Positions 17,060 to 27,222 of a stretch of 64,000 nucleotides of DNA are shown piece after piece; position 1 is the stretch's first letter, and the number at the start of each line of letters is the position of its first letter. Made by a program: the position numbers and the translations under genes. The notes under the pieces were generated by a model. That model worked only from the letters and a program-made list of their open reading frames with translations. It was not told the DNA's origin and made no database searches. This stretch comes from Luteirhabdus salina (lineage in GTDB: Bacteria > Bacteroidota > Bacteroidia > Flavobacteriales > Flavobacteriaceae), in the NCBI GenBank assembly GCA_025384855.1, contig JALAHT010000001.1, forward strand, positions 1,369,064 to 1,433,063, given 5' to 3'.

Positions 17060-19759
17060 ATGGCTGAAGCAAAAACAATGAGGCTCAATAAAGTACTTCG
17101 CGAATTCAATATTTCGCTAGATCGTGCTGTGGATTTCCTAAAGGAAAACGGGCATGAAATAGAAGCGCGCCCAACTACTAAAATTACGGGTGAGCAATAC
17201 GAAGTGCTTTTTGAGGAATTTCAAACGGACAAGAGCAAAAAGAAGGAGTCCAAAGAAGTTGGCGAAGAAAAGCGTAAAGAAAAGGAGGAGTTGCTTCAAG
17301 CCCGTCAACGCGAGATCGAAGAGAAAAAGAAAAAAGAAGAAGAGGTCGTAAAGGCATCTGCTAAGCTCGACGGACCAAAACAGGTTGGTAAGATCGATCT
17401 AGACGGCGATAAGAAGAAAGAAGCGAAAGAAGAGAAAGAAGCTCCGAAAGAGGAGAAGCCGAAAGAAGAAAAGCCGAAAGAAGAGGTCAAGAAGGTAGAA
17501 TCTCCGAAGGAAGAAAAGAAAGAGGAAGAGCCGAAGAAGGAGGAGAAAAAAGAAGCACCGAAAAAAGAAGCTCCGAAGGCGAAGGAAGAGGAAAAGGAAA
17601 AGGAAATAGCTTCTGAAGAGCCTAAGAAAGATGATACCGTAACCACCAATTATAAAAAGTTGGATGGTCCGAACTTTACAGGTGAAAAAATTGATCTTTC
17701 CAAGTTCAAAAAACCTGAAAAGAAGAAGAAGGATAAGGACGACGATAACAAAGGAAAAAGAGGAAAACGTCGCCGTATCAGTAAAAAGACGTCCAAAAAA
17801 GATTACAGATCAAACAAAGGCCGTAAAGGTCGCTCGCACGCTCCTAAAGAAGAGCCTACGGAAGAAGAAATTCAAAAGCAGGTACGGGAGACCCTTGAAA
17901 AACTTCAGGGGAAATCTTCCAAAGGAAAGGGAGCAAAGTATCGTCGCGAGAAACGAGATACACACCGTCAAAAAACTGAAGAAGAACAAGCACAGCAGGA
18001 AGCAGACAGCAAACTGTTGAAGGTAACCGAATTTGTTACCGTTAGTGAAGTGGCAACCATGATGGATGTGCCCGTTACAAAAGTGATTTCTGCTTGTATG
18101 TCGCTTGGAATGATGGTGACCATGAACCAGCGACTGGATGCAGAAACGCTTTCGATTGTGGCTGAAGAATTCGGCTACGATGTAGAATTCGTTACTGCCG
18201 ATATTGAAGAGTCTTTCCAAGAAGAGGAGGATGCTCCAGAAGATTTAAAAGGACGTGCGCCAATCGTTACCGTAATGGGTCACGTAGATCACGGTAAAAC
18301 ATCCCTCTTGGATTATATCCGTGAGGAAAACGTAATCGCCGGTGAGTCGGGCGGTATTACACAGCATATCGGTGCCTATGGAGTACAGTTAGAGGACGGG
18401 CAAAAGATTGCCTTCCTGGATACGCCTGGTCACGAAGCCTTTACCGCCATGCGTGCGCGAGGTACACAGGTAACCGACCTTGCAATTATCGTAATTGCGG
18501 CCGATGACGATATTATGCCGCAGACGAAAGAGGCGATCAGTCACGCACAAGCGGCTGGTGTCCCAATCGTATTTGCGATTAATAAAATTGATAAGCCAAC
18601 GGCGAATCCCGATAAAATTAAGGAAGGCCTTGCTAGCATGAATTTATTGGTTGAAGATTGGGGTGGAAAAATCCAATCACACGATATTTCAGCTAAAACA
18701 GGTGATGGTGTTAAAGAATTACTTGAGAAAGTATTGCTCGAAGCTGAAATATTAGAGCTGAAAGCCAATCCAAATAAAGTTGCTAACGGTACAGTGGTAG
18801 AAGCATACCTCGACAAAGGTCGTGGATATGTCTCAACTGTACTGGTACAAAACGGAACCTTAAATATAGGTGATTACGTACTTGCCGGCCAGCACAGCGG
18901 TAAAATTAAGGCGATGCAGGATGAACGTGGAAATAACGTGAAAGCTGCTGGACCTTCTACCCCAGTTTCTATTTTAGGACTGGATGGTGCGCCACAAGCG
19001 GGTGATAAGTTTAACGTCTTTGAAGATGAACGCGAAGCGAAAGATATCGCTAACAAACGTACACAGCTGCAACGTGAACAATCGGTTCGTACGCAGCGTC
19101 ATATTACGCTGGATGAAATCGGTCGACGAATTGCCTTGGGCGACTTCCAGGAATTGAACATTATCCTAAAAGGTGATGTGGATGGTTCGGTTGAAGCGTT
19201 GACGGATTCCTTCCAGAAGCTTTCAACAGAAGAAATTCAAGTGAATATCATTCACAAAGGGGTAGGTGCCATTACTGAAAGCGATGTGCTGCTTGCTTCT
19301 GCTTCCGATGCAATTATTATCGGGTTTAATGTTCGCCCAATGGGGAACGCCCGACAAATTGCCGATAAGGAAGAAATCGATATCAGAACATACTCTATTA
19401 TCTACGATGCGATTAACGACCTGAAAGATGCTATGGAAGGTATGTTGTCGCCAGAGATGAAGGAGGAAATTACCGGTACCGCAGAAATTCGAGAGACCTT
19501 CAAGATTTCCAAAATTGGAACTATTGCAGGTTGTATGGTAACCAGTGGAAAAATCTATCGAAGCAGCAGTGTGCGCCTTATCCGTGAAGGAGTGGTTGTA
19601 TACACTGGAGAGCTTGCTTCCTTAAAACGTTTTAAAGATGATGTGAAGGAAGTATCGAAAGGCTACGATTGCGGTATGCAAATCAAGAACTATAACGACA
19701 TCAAGGAAGGGGACGTTGTCGAAGCCTTCCAAGAAGTGGCCGTTAAGAAGAAGCTGTAA
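17060..19759 (+). CDS. infB: Translation initiation factor IF-2
   Basis: An 899-residue GTPase that brings initiator tRNA to the 30S subunit. An IF2_N-like domain (about 4-55, [20 protein letters not shown]) is followed by a long Lys/Glu-rich low-complexity linker (about 60-300), a second IF2_N domain (about 322-375), the G domain with GHVDHGKTS near 407, DTPGHE and NKID, then domains II-IV. The linker is composed mainly of KKE, PKE and EEK repeats, which produce long artefact ORFs on the opposite strand. It is last in the operon and is followed by a strong terminator. Confidence 0.98.
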   Translation: MAEAKTMRLNKVLREFNISLDRAVDFLKENGHEIEARPTTKITGEQYEVLFEEFQTDKSKKKESKEVGEEKRKEKEELLQARQREIEEKKKKEEEVVKASAKLDGPKQVGKIDLDGDKKKEAKEEKEAPKEEKPKEEKPKEEVKKVESPKEEKKEEEPKKEEKKEAPKKEAPKAKEEEKEKEIASEEPKKDDTVTTNYKKLDGPNFTGEKIDLSKFKKPEKKKKDKDDDNKGKRGKRRRISKKTSKKDYRSNKGRKGRSHAPKEEPTEEEIQKQVRETLEKLQGKSSKGKGAKYRREKRDTHRQKTEEEQAQQEADSKLLKVTEFVTVSEVATMMDVPVTKVISACMSLGMMVTMNQRLDAETLSIVAEEFGYDVEFVTADIEESFQEEEDAPEDLKGRAPIVTVMGHVDHGKTSLLDYIREENVIAGESGGITQHIGAYGVQLEDGQKIAFLDTPGHEAFTAMRARGTQVTDLAIIVIAADDDIMPQTKEAISHAQAAGVPIVFAINKIDKPTANPDKIKEGLASMNLLVEDWGGKIQSHDISAKTGDGVKELLEKVLLEAEILELKANPNKVANGTVVEAYLDKGRGYVSTVLVQNGTLNIGDYVLAGQHSGKIKAMQDERGNNVKAAGPSTPVSILGLDGAPQAGDKFNVFEDEREAKDIANKRTQLQREQSVRTQRHITLDEIGRRIALGDFQELNIILKGDVDGSVEALTDSFQKLSTEEIQVNIIHKGVGAITESDVLLASASDAIIIGFNVRPMGNARQIADKEEIDIRTYSIIYDAINDLKDAMEGMLSPEMKEEITGTAEIRETFKISKIGTIAGCMVTSGKIYRSSSVRLIREGVVVYTGELASLKRFKDDVKEVSKGYDCGMQIKNYNDIKEGDVVEAFQEVAVKKKL

Positions 19760-19780
19760 TCACAGTTTATATAAAATGAA

Positions 19781-19807
19781 AAAGCCCGGAACTTCCGGGC
19801 TTTTTTT
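19781..19807 (+). terminator. Terminator of infB operon, probably bidirectional
   Basis: AAAGCCCGGA pairs with TCCGGGCTTT across a 3-base loop. T runs on both strands suggest it also ends the convergent SPOR gene transcript. Confidence 0.9.
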
Positions 19808-19826
19808 ATGAGTTGAATTAAAGGTT

Positions 19827-20225
19827 TTAACCTCTGTTTTGTGGCTTTAAAATGAAAGCTGCTGGAAAGGTCTCCTGTACTTCCATCAAGGCGCGATCGG
19901 CATCAATCCGCTCGTTAAAATTACCTACCCAGACTTTATAGTTTGGTGTTTCGTATTCAATGGAAGCGGGCCAATCGCCATAACGACCTCTATATTTTCG
20001 AAGGATTTCATTCGCCTTCCCTAAATCGCCATAGTATAATTGTATGGTGTATCCGGTAGATAGTTCGTTGTCTTTTTCCATCTCCTTTTTCAACTCCAAC
20101 AGCATCGGTATCTTTTCATCCTGATTAACCGTAACTGTTGCTTGTTGGCCGAATGAACTAACTGTGCCTATGGCCAATAGCGTACCACCGAAAAATAGTG
20201 TTGGAAGTAAGGAGAATGTTTTCAT
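19827..20225 (-). CDS. Secreted SPOR-domain protein
   Basis: A 132-residue exported protein with a signal peptide (MKTFSLLPTLFFGGTLLAIG) and a C-terminal SPOR domain of about 70 residues (TGYTIQLYYGDLGKANEIL to FILKPQ). SPOR domains bind denuded glycan strands of septal peptidoglycan. Two ATGs are possible, at 20240 and 20225. A good promoter places its -7 element one base before the first ATG, so transcription should begin at or after it and the second ATG is the better start. No catalytic domain is present. It is a single gene convergent with infB. Confidence 0.85.
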   Translation of the reverse strand: MKTFSLLPTLFFGGTLLAIGTVSSFGQQATVTVNQDEKIPMLLELKKEMEKDNELSTGYTIQLYYGDLGKANEILRKYRGRYGDWPASIEYETPNYKVWVGNFNERIDADRALMEVQETFPAAFILKPQNRG

Positions 20226-20241
20226 GCTTTTTTGTTTCATA

Positions 20242-20270
20242 CAAAGGTAAAAGTAATTAACTCCTGCAAA
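20242..20270 (-). promoter_or_regulatory. Promoter of the SPOR gene
   Basis: On the minus strand TTTG (20267-20270) and TACCTTTG (20242-20249) are 17 bases apart. The predicted start near 20237 excludes the upstream ATG at 20240. Confidence 0.7.
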
Positions 20271-20325
20271 TCAATTTTTATTATTTAGAACTAATATAAA
20301 TTAAGAGTTAACACTTTGTTAGAAT

Positions 20326-20355
20326 TTTGAAAATGGACTTTATACTGTACTTTTG
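20326..20355 (+). promoter_or_regulatory. Promoter of the ACIII-oxidase operon
   Basis: TTTG at 20326-20329 and TACTTTTG at 20348-20355 are separated by 18 bases. Transcription is predicted near 20361, about 70 bases before actA. No other strong promoter is evident until after coxA. Confidence 0.75.
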
Positions 20356-20433
20356 CGTCGTTATTTATGGCATTTAAAAGGATGTAAAAAGCAACAACCT
20401 GTTTGCCAAACGTATGGATAATTGAACACCATT

Positions 20434-21786
20434 ATGAAAAAGGTACAATACCGAAAGTTACCCTCCATTTTGTCTCTTTTGTCGATAGCATTTCTGCTAT
20501 TTTTCTCCACTTTCACGTATGCGCAGGAAGAACAAGCCGCTGATGGGGCTGCTCCTGAAGGAGCTACTGCGGAGGCCGATGCCGAAACACCGGCTGCCGA
20601 GGGCGTGGGAGATGTCGAAGCGGGAGAGCGATTGTTTAAAGCAAACTGTGCTGCTTGTCATAAATTAGATAAGCGTGCTACAGGTCCGGCCCTTCGAGGC
20701 GTTGCAGATAAATACGACCGTGAATGGTTGTATGCATGGATTAAAAACAGTCAGGAGCTTATCGCTTCTGGCGATCAGCAGGCGGTTGCCCTTTTTGAAG
20801 AATACAACCAATCGGTCATGACGGCTTTCCCACAGCTTAGCAATACCGATATTGATAATATTTTAGCGTATACGAGTCAGGAAAAAGCTCCCCCACCACC
20901 AATTGATCCTGCTGTGGCTGCTACTGGTGAAGGAGACGGTGCTACCAACGAAATCATCCTGGCTGCTTTAGCCTTGGTATTTGTATTACTTGTGGTGATG
21001 CTGTTCTTGGTTACCAAAACGCTTCGTCGCATTGCAGAGGCGAATGGCGTAGTATACGAAGAGAAGGAAAAAGGTTTGCCGATCTGGAAAGCGTTCGTGC
21101 AAAACCAGTTCTTGGTATTGGTGTCTTCAATCTTCTTGCTTTTGGCTGCCGGCTATTTCATGTACGGCTTCTTTATGCAGGTTGGGGTCGATCAAGGGTA
21201 CGCACCGGTGCAGCCTATTCATTATTCACACAGAATTCATGCTGGTGAAAACCAAATAGACTGTAATTACTGTCACAGTTCCGCTCGTAAGAGCAAGCAT
21301 TCTGGAATTCCTTCCTTGAATGTATGTATGAACTGTCATAAAAACATTGCCGAGGTTGCTGAAGAAACACAGCAAACGGGCCTAAACGAATACGGCGTAG
21401 ATTATAACGCTGAAATCAAAAAACTATATGCAGCGGTAGGATGGGACGAAAGTACCCAATCATATACAGGTGAAGAGAAGCCAGTGAAATGGATTCGCAT
21501 TCACAACCTACCCGACTTCGCATACTTCAACCACTCGCAACACGTAACGGTAGCTGGAGTGGCTTGCCAAAAATGTCACGGTCCCGTTGAGGAAATGGAA
21601 ATCATGGAGCAGCATTCGCCGCTTACCATGGGGTGGTGTATTAACTGTCACCGTGAAACGAACGTTGCCATGGAAGGCAATGAGTACTATGAAAAAATCC
21701 ACGAGGAATTGGCGAAGAAGTATGGCGTGGAAAAAGTTACAATCGCCGAAATGGGCGGTTTAGAATGTGGCAAATGTCACTACTAA
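20434..21786 (+). CDS. actA: ACIII subunit ActA, multihaem cytochrome c with N-terminal cytochrome domain
   Basis: A 450-residue periplasmic electron-transfer subunit of Alternative Complex III, which passes electrons from menaquinol toward the oxidase. I use the ATG at 20434 rather than the upstream TTG. A signal peptide is followed by an Ala/Glu-rich linker and a class I cytochrome c domain (CAACH at 72). Two membrane segments (about 173-195 and 215-238) come next, then five CXXCH sites at 277, 298, 378, 402 and 445. The last lies two residues from the C-terminus. The pentahaem part is the known ActA core; the sixth, N-terminal haem domain is an added module that could contact the oxidase. 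First gene of the operon. Confidence 0.93.
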   Translation: MKKVQYRKLPSILSLLSIAFLLFFSTFTYAQEEQAADGAAPEGATAEADAETPAAEGVGDVEAGERLFKANCAACHKLDKRATGPALRGVADKYDREWLYAWIKNSQELIASGDQQAVALFEEYNQSVMTAFPQLSNTDIDNILAYTSQEKAPPPPIDPAVAATGEGDGATNEIILAALALVFVLLVVMLFLVTKTLRRIAEANGVVYEEKEKGLPIWKAFVQNQFLVLVSSIFLLLAAGYFMYGFFMQVGVDQGYAPVQPIHYSHRIHAGENQIDCNYCHSSARKSKHSGIPSLNVCMNCHKNIAEVAEETQQTGLNEYGVDYNAEIKKLYAAVGWDESTQSYTGEEKPVKWIRIHNLPDFAYFNHSQHVTVAGVACQKCHGPVEEMEIMEQHSPLTMGWCINCHRETNVAMEGNEYYEKIHEELAKKYGVEKVTIAEMGGLECGKCHY

Positions 21787-21817
21787 ATAATTTGAACATC
21801 ATTTTCTAGATAGCAAT

Positions 21818-24800
21818 ATGGCATCAAACAAGAAATACTGGAAAAGTGTTGAGGAATTAAAAACCGACAGTCCGATTGTCGAAACCCTTAAACAAAACGA
21901 ATTCGTGGAAGAAATTCCAACCGATGCGTTTTTGGGTGACAAGGAGAAGCTGTCCTCTTCATCAACCACACGTCGTGATTTCTTAAAGTACGTGGGCTTT
22001 ACTACTGCTGCAGCTTCATTGGCTGCCTGTGAAGGTCCCGTGGTTAAATCGATTCCTTACGTGGTTCAACCGGACGAGATCGTTCCGGGAATCGCTAACT
22101 TTTACGCTTCGGCTATTGCCGACGGTTTCGATTTTGCCAATGTATTGGTTAAAACCCGCGAGGGGCGTCCGATTAAGATTGAGCGAAATACCCTTTCGGA
22201 AAATGGAAGCTGTGTAAACGCAAGAGTTCAGGCTTCGGTATTATCACTGTATGATAAGAATCGCTTAACCGCTCCAAAAATGGACGGTGCTGAGGTAAGC
22301 TGGGAAGAATTCGACGCTGGCGTAGCACAAAAAATGAATGAGTTAAGTGGTCAGGATATCGTGTTGTTAACACAAACATTCGCAAGTCCCTCCACTTCAA
22401 AATTGATACAAGAATTTCAAGCGAAGTATCCAAACGTTCGTCACGTAGTATACGATACGGTTTCTTCTTCTGAAGCCTTGGATGCTTTCCAAAATAAATA
22501 CGGAACCCGTGCCCTGGCCGATTACGATTTCTCTAAAGCAGAGGTGATCGTTTCTGTTGGTGCCGACTTCCTTGGCGATTGGCAAGGTGGTGGATACGAA
22601 AGTGGGTACGCAAAAGGACGTATTCCGAAGAACGGAAAAATGTCGAAGCATATCCAATTCGAATCAAATATGTCGCTTTCCGGTGCAAATGCCGATACGC
22701 GAGTGCCAGTAACGCCAGCTCAGCAAATGCAAGTACTTCGTGCGCTAACCGGCGGAAGTGCTTCTGGATTGCCGGAAAATATTGCAACTGCGGTTCAAAA
22801 CGCAAAAGCACAGCTTCAAAAAGCAGGAAGTAAAGGTGTTGTGATAACAGGCTTGCCTGATGTAGGTGCTCAAACCGCTGCGCTAAATTATAATGAGGGT
22901 GTCGGAAGTGCTGTTATGGATACTGCGAAGCCTCGTATGACGCGCAAGGGAAATAGCGCTGAAGTGCGTCGCGTTATGCAAGGCGTGATGAGCGGAAGCA
23001 TCAAAGGGCTTATTACCGTCGGTGTAGATCCTGTATATTCCTTCCCTGCAGGTAAAGAATTTGCAGATGCTTACAAGAACTTAGACTTCACGTTGGCCTT
23101 CTCTATGAAGGAGGATGCAACGGCTTCAAGAGCCCAAATGATTGCGGCTACGCCTCATTATCTTGAAAGTTGGGGTGATATTCAAATGAAAAAAGGCAGC
23201 TTCAGCTTAACGCAGCCTACTATCCGTCCGTTGTTCAATACACGTCAGTTTCAGGATTGCTTGTTGAAGTGGACCGGAAATACAAAAAATTACTACGAGT
23301 ATATCAAGGAATCTTGGAATACTTCAATCCTTGGCGGAAGTTCTTGGAACCAAGCCTTGCATGACGGTTTCTTCGAATCTTCAGTGGAAGTTTCAATGGA
23401 AGATGCTACCGCTTCCGAAGATACCATGGAAAGCAATACTTCAAACGGTGCCCTCGCATCTCAAGATGGAGGCATGCAGTTGGTATTGTATACCAAAACA
23501 TCGATGGGTGACGGTCAGATGGCCAACAACCCTTGGCTTCAGGAAATGCCAGACCCTATTACAAGAGCAACTTGGGACAACTACGCATTGATTTCGCAAG
23601 CAGATGCTGAATCGTTGGGTCTTGAAAACGAATATGTGGCTAATGGAGCTATGAATGGAAACTATATCAACATTACTGTTGGTGACGTAACCGTTCAGAA
23701 TGTACCGGTTATCATTCAGCCAGGACAGGCGAAAGGAGCTATCGGCCTAGCGCTTGGATATGGCAAAAAAGAGGCTGTTCAGGAAGAAATGCAAACAGGG
23801 GTGAATGCATACCCGCTGTATCAAAACTTCTCTGACATTCAAAATAATGTTCGTATTGAAAAAGCGGCTGGTACGCATGAGTTTGCCTGTATCCAGCTTC
23901 ACAATACGATGATGGGTCGTGATATCATCAACGAGACGACCTTAGAGATATTCAATACTAAGAAGACCCACGAATGGAATCCAATTCCAGTGGTTTCGAA
24001 AGATCATCAAGAAATTCCTGTGACGGATCCAGATGCGGATCTGTGGGAAAGCTTTGATCGTTCGGTTGGGCACCACTTCAACCTTTCTATCGACTTAAAT
24101 GCTTGTACGGGTTGTGGAGCATGTGTAATTGCATGTCACGCCGAAAACAACGTTCCTGTTGTTGGTAAGGATGAAATGCGTAAGAGCCGCGATATGCACT
24201 GGTTGCGTATCGACCGCTATTACTCCAGTGAAGAAAGCTTCCAGGCCGATACCGAAAAGAAAGAAAATATTTCAGGACTTGGCAGTTCGCTATCAGAATA
24301 CGGTGAAATGGAATCGCCAGCGGCAAATCCGCAAGTGGCCTTCCAGCCAGTTATGTGTCAGCATTGTAACCACGCACCTTGTGAAACGGTTTGTCCGGTT
24401 GCGGCAACTTCGCACGGTCGTCAGGGGCAAAACCACATGGCGTATAACCGTTGTGTAGGAACCCGTTACTGTGCGAACAACTGTCCTTATAAAGTACGTC
24501 GTTTTAACTGGTTCTTATATGCCGAAAACGATGAATTCGATTACAACATGAACAACGATTTAGGCCGTATGGTCTTAAATCCTGATGTTGTGGTTCGCTC
24601 TCGAGGTGTTATGGAAAAATGCTCGATGTGTATCCAAAAAACACAACGTTCTATTCTGGACGCCAAATTAAAAGGAAGACCGGTGAAGGATGAAGAATTC
24701 CAGACCGCTTGTTCCGCAGCATGTAATACGGGTGCTATCGTATTTGGTGATGTAAATGACCACGATAGTGAAGTATTCGAGCTTACAAAGGATGATAGAA

Positions 24801-24880
24801 TGTATCACCTTTTGGAGTCCGTTGGCACAAAGCCAAATGTCATGTACCAAACGAAGGTACGTAACACTAACGAAGCATAA
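21818..24880 (+). CDS. actB: ACIII subunit ActB, molybdopterin oxidoreductase-like plus iron-sulfur domain
   Basis: A 1020-residue fusion exported by the Tat route: RR at 52-53 (TRRDFLK) sits unusually far from the N-terminus, and Cys71 after SLAA fits a lipobox. The large first part is homologous to molybdopterin enzymes but in known ACIII carries no molybdenum. The C-terminal part has four cluster motifs: CTGCGACVIAC, CQHCNHAPCETVC, CVGTRYCANNC (879-889) and a CSMC...CSAAC pair. In the third the usual second Cys is Thr882, which fits the [3Fe-4S] cluster known for ActB. It relays electrons from quinol to ActA haems. An ATAGCAA element precedes its ATG. Confidence 0.96.
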   Translation: MASNKKYWKSVEELKTDSPIVETLKQNEFVEEIPTDAFLGDKEKLSSSSTTRRDFLKYVGFTTAAASLAACEGPVVKSIPYVVQPDEIVPGIANFYASAIADGFDFANVLVKTREGRPIKIERNTLSENGSCVNARVQASVLSLYDKNRLTAPKMDGAEVSWEEFDAGVAQKMNELSGQDIVLLTQTFASPSTSKLIQEFQAKYPNVRHVVYDTVSSSEALDAFQNKYGTRALADYDFSKAEVIVSVGADFLGDWQGGGYESGYAKGRIPKNGKMSKHIQFESNMSLSGANADTRVPVTPAQQMQVLRALTGGSASGLPENIATAVQNAKAQLQKAGSKGVVITGLPDVGAQTAALNYNEGVGSAVMDTAKPRMTRKGNSAEVRRVMQGVMSGSIKGLITVGVDPVYSFPAGKEFADAYKNLDFTLAFSMKEDATASRAQMIAATPHYLESWGDIQMKKGSFSLTQPTIRPLFNTRQFQDCLLKWTGNTKNYYEYIKESWNTSILGGSSWNQALHDGFFESSVEVSMEDATASEDTMESNTSNGALASQDGGMQLVLYTKTSMGDGQMANNPWLQEMPDPITRATWDNYALISQADAESLGLENEYVANGAMNGNYINITVGDVTVQNVPVIIQPGQAKGAIGLALGYGKKEAVQEEMQTGVNAYPLYQNFSDIQNNVRIEKAAGTHEFACIQLHNTMMGRDIINETTLEIFNTKKTHEWNPIPVVSKDHQEIPVTDPDADLWESFDRSVGHHFNLSIDLNACTGCGACVIACHAENNVPVVGKDEMRKSRDMHWLRIDRYYSSEESFQADTEKKENISGLGSSLSEYGEMESPAANPQVAFQPVMCQHCNHAPCETVCPVAATSHGRQGQNHMAYNRCVGTRYCANNCPYKVRRFNWFLYAENDEFDYNMNNDLGRMVLNPDVVVRSRGVMEKCSMCIQKTQRSILDAKLKGRPVKDEEFQTACSAACNTGAIVFGDVNDHDSEVFELTKDDRMYHLLESVGTKPNVMYQTKVRNTNEA

Positions 24881-24907
24881 ACTAACTAAGAAATAGCAAA
24901 ATAAGAT

Positions 24908-26680
24908 ATGGCGTCGCATTACGAAGCACCTATTAGAAAGCCCTTAGTTACAGGCGATAAATCATACCACGATGTAACCGTGGATGTGGCTGCGCCCGTA
25001 GAAGGGAAAGCCAATAAATCGTGGTGGATAGTGTTTACCATCTCCCTAGTCGCTTTTCTATGGGGATTGGGTTGTATCATCTATACAGTATCTACCGGTA
25101 TTGGAGTTTGGGGTCTTAACCGAACCGTAAACTGGGCCTGGGATATCACCAACTTCGTTTGGTGGGTAGGTATCGGTCACGCGGGTACCCTGATCTCTGC
25201 CGTATTGCTCCTTTTCCGTCAGAAATGGAGAATGGCAATTAACCGTTCGGCGGAGGCGATGACGATTTTCTCGGTAATTCAGGCAGGTTTGTTCCCTATT
25301 ATTCACATGGGTCGACCATGGTTAGCGTATTGGGTATTGCCAATTCCAAACCAATTCGGTTCGCTTTGGGTGAACTTTAACTCACCGCTGCTTTGGGACG
25401 TATTCGCGATTTCAACATACCTTTCGGTTTCATTGGTATTCTGGTGGACAGGATTGCTTCCGGATTTCGCAATGATTCGTGACCGCGCAATTACGCCATT
25501 TACAAAAAGAATTTATAGCATTCTATCGTTCGGATGGAGTGGACGTGCCAAAGACTGGCAACGTTTCGAGGAAGTGTCTTTGGTTTTAGCTGGTTTGGCA
25601 ACACCGCTGGTACTTTCGGTACACACCATTGTATCGTTTGACTTTGCTACTTCGGTAATTCCGGGATGGCACACCACCATCTTCCCACCCTATTTTGTTG
25701 CAGGTGCGATTTTCTCTGGATTTGCCATGGTAAACACACTTCTGATTATTATGCGGAAGGTGTCTAACCTAGAAGATTATATCACTATTCAGCATATCGA
25801 ATTGATGAACATCGTTATCATGATTACCGGTTCCATCGTTGGGGTTGCGTATATCACCGAGTTGTTCATCGCATGGTATTCTGGAGTGGAATATGAACAA
25901 TATGCTTTCCTTAACCGTGCAACAGGGCCGTACTGGTGGGCGTACTGGTCGATGATGACCTGTAACGTATTCTCGCCACAGTTCATGTGGTTCAAGAAAT
26001 TGCGTACGAGTATTATGTTCTCGTTCTTTATCTCTATCGTGGTGAACATCGGTATGTGGTTCGAGCGTTTTGTAATTATCGTTACCTCACTTCACCGTGA
26101 TTACCTTCCATCTTCATGGACGATGTTCTCGCCATCCTTTGTGGATATCGGAATCTTTATCGGAACCATCGGATTCTTTTTCGTATTATTTCTATTATAT
26201 GCAAGAACATTCCCGGTAATCGCTCAGGCAGAGGTGAAGTCTATTTTGAAATCATCTGGAAGTAAGTACAAGAAATTACGTGCCGAGCACGGAGATGATG
26301 TAAAACATTACACACCTTTGGTGCGTGAGCCTTCTCAAAACTCGACCAATTTTGATGACGACACTATGGAAACGCCAGAAACGGCACATCCTGAAGGTAT
26401 TGTTGATAATGAAGTTGAGCTGGAAAAGCTGAACACATTGCTTTCAAATATTGGAACGTTCGATCCTGAAACACAAGAGCAGGACGACTTGAAGAAAATT
26501 AGTGGTGTAGGACCGGTGATGGAGCAGAAGCTTCACCAATTGGGTATCTATACTTTTGATCAGGTAAGTAGAATGACCGATACGGAATACGATTTATTGG
26601 ATACCCTTATCGATGAATTCCCTGGACGCGCCAAACGAGACGATTGGGCAGGTCAGGCAGAACAACTTAAAAACAAGTAA
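24908..26680 (+). CDS. actC: ACIII subunit ActC, NrfD-like quinol-binding, with HhH-like tail
   Basis: A 590-residue inner-membrane subunit of the NrfD/PsrC family with about ten helices in residues 35-430; it is one of two such subunits (with ActF) and the likely site of menaquinol oxidation. Beyond the membrane part, residues of about 435-525 form a charged linker and residues 527-590 form a helix-hairpin-helix-like domain (LKKISGVGPVMEQKLHQLGI, then TFDQVSRMTDTEYDLL and WAGQAEQL). That tail is not part of the core NrfD fold and would lie in the cytoplasm. An ATAGCAA element lies nine bases before the ATG. Confidence 0.95.
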   Translation: MASHYEAPIRKPLVTGDKSYHDVTVDVAAPVEGKANKSWWIVFTISLVAFLWGLGCIIYTVSTGIGVWGLNRTVNWAWDITNFVWWVGIGHAGTLISAVLLLFRQKWRMAINRSAEAMTIFSVIQAGLFPIIHMGRPWLAYWVLPIPNQFGSLWVNFNSPLLWDVFAISTYLSVSLVFWWTGLLPDFAMIRDRAITPFTKRIYSILSFGWSGRAKDWQRFEEVSLVLAGLATPLVLSVHTIVSFDFATSVIPGWHTTIFPPYFVAGAIFSGFAMVNTLLIIMRKVSNLEDYITIQHIELMNIVIMITGSIVGVAYITELFIAWYSGVEYEQYAFLNRATGPYWWAYWSMMTCNVFSPQFMWFKKLRTSIMFSFFISIVVNIGMWFERFVIIVTSLHRDYLPSSWTMFSPSFVDIGIFIGTIGFFFVLFLLYARTFPVIAQAEVKSILKSSGSKYKKLRAEHGDDVKHYTPLVREPSQNSTNFDDDTMETPETAHPEGIVDNEVELEKLNTLLSNIGTFDPETQEQDDLKKISGVGPVMEQKLHQLGIYTFDQVSRMTDTEYDLLDTLIDEFPGRAKRDDWAGQAEQLKNK

Positions 26681-26684
26681 GACA

Positions 26685-27221
26685 ATGGCATCGAAGACAC
26701 TTCACGCTATTTATACCGACGACGACATCCTAATGCAGGCTGTAAAGGATGTTCGTGCAGAGCACTATCATATTGAAGAAGTTTACACGCCTTTTCCAGT
26801 GCACGGCCTAGATAAGGCCATGGGACTTCCCTACACTCGAATTGCGATTACATCCTTCTTATATGGATTGGTAGGATTATCTGTTGCTATTGTAATGATG
26901 AATTTTATCATGATTGAAGATTGGCCACAGGATATCGGTGGTAAGCCTTCTTTCAGCTATCTGGAAAACATGCCGGCTTTCGTACCGATTATGTTCGAAC
27001 TTACGGTATTTTTTGCAGCCCACTTGATGGTAATCACTTTTTACATGCGTAGTAAGTTGTGGCCCTTCAAGAAAGCTGAAAATCCAGATCCGCGTACTAC
27101 CGACGATCACTTTTTGATGGTAGTAGATGCCGGTCGAAACGATGTTAAAAAAGTAGCCGATTTCTTGACCAATACCGGTGCTTTGGAAATAAAACTAGTT
27201 GAAAACAATGACGATCATTAA
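26685..27221 (+). CDS. actD: ACIII subunit ActD (DUF3341)
   Basis: A 178-residue membrane subunit of ACIII. I use the ATG at 26685 (MASKTLHAIYTDDD), five bases after the actC stop; the longer ORF begins inside actC. The N-terminal domain (about 1-55) is soluble with HYHIEEVYTPFPVHGLD, and two membrane helices follow (about 58-83 and 98-122), with the DDHFLMVVD C-terminal part on the cytoplasmic side. DUF3341 proteins are found with ACIII and link ActC to the other subunits. The end is two bases from the actE ATG. Confidence 0.93.
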   Translation: MASKTLHAIYTDDDILMQAVKDVRAEHYHIEEVYTPFPVHGLDKAMGLPYTRIAITSFLYGLVGLSVAIVMMNFIMIEDWPQDIGGKPSFSYLENMPAFVPIMFELTVFFAAHLMVITFYMRSKLWPFKKAENPDPRTTDDHFLMVVDAGRNDVKKVADFLTNTGALEIKLVENNDDH

Positions 27222-27222
27222 T

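Noticed and set aside
17305-17649. Ser/Phe-rich ORF opposite infB
   Set aside because: It is the antisense of the Lys/Glu low-complexity linker of IF-2, an artefact of GAA/AAG repeats.
21818-24880. ActB as an active molybdenum enzyme
   Set aside because: Operon context and the cluster pattern fit ACIII, in which this domain carries no molybdopterin.
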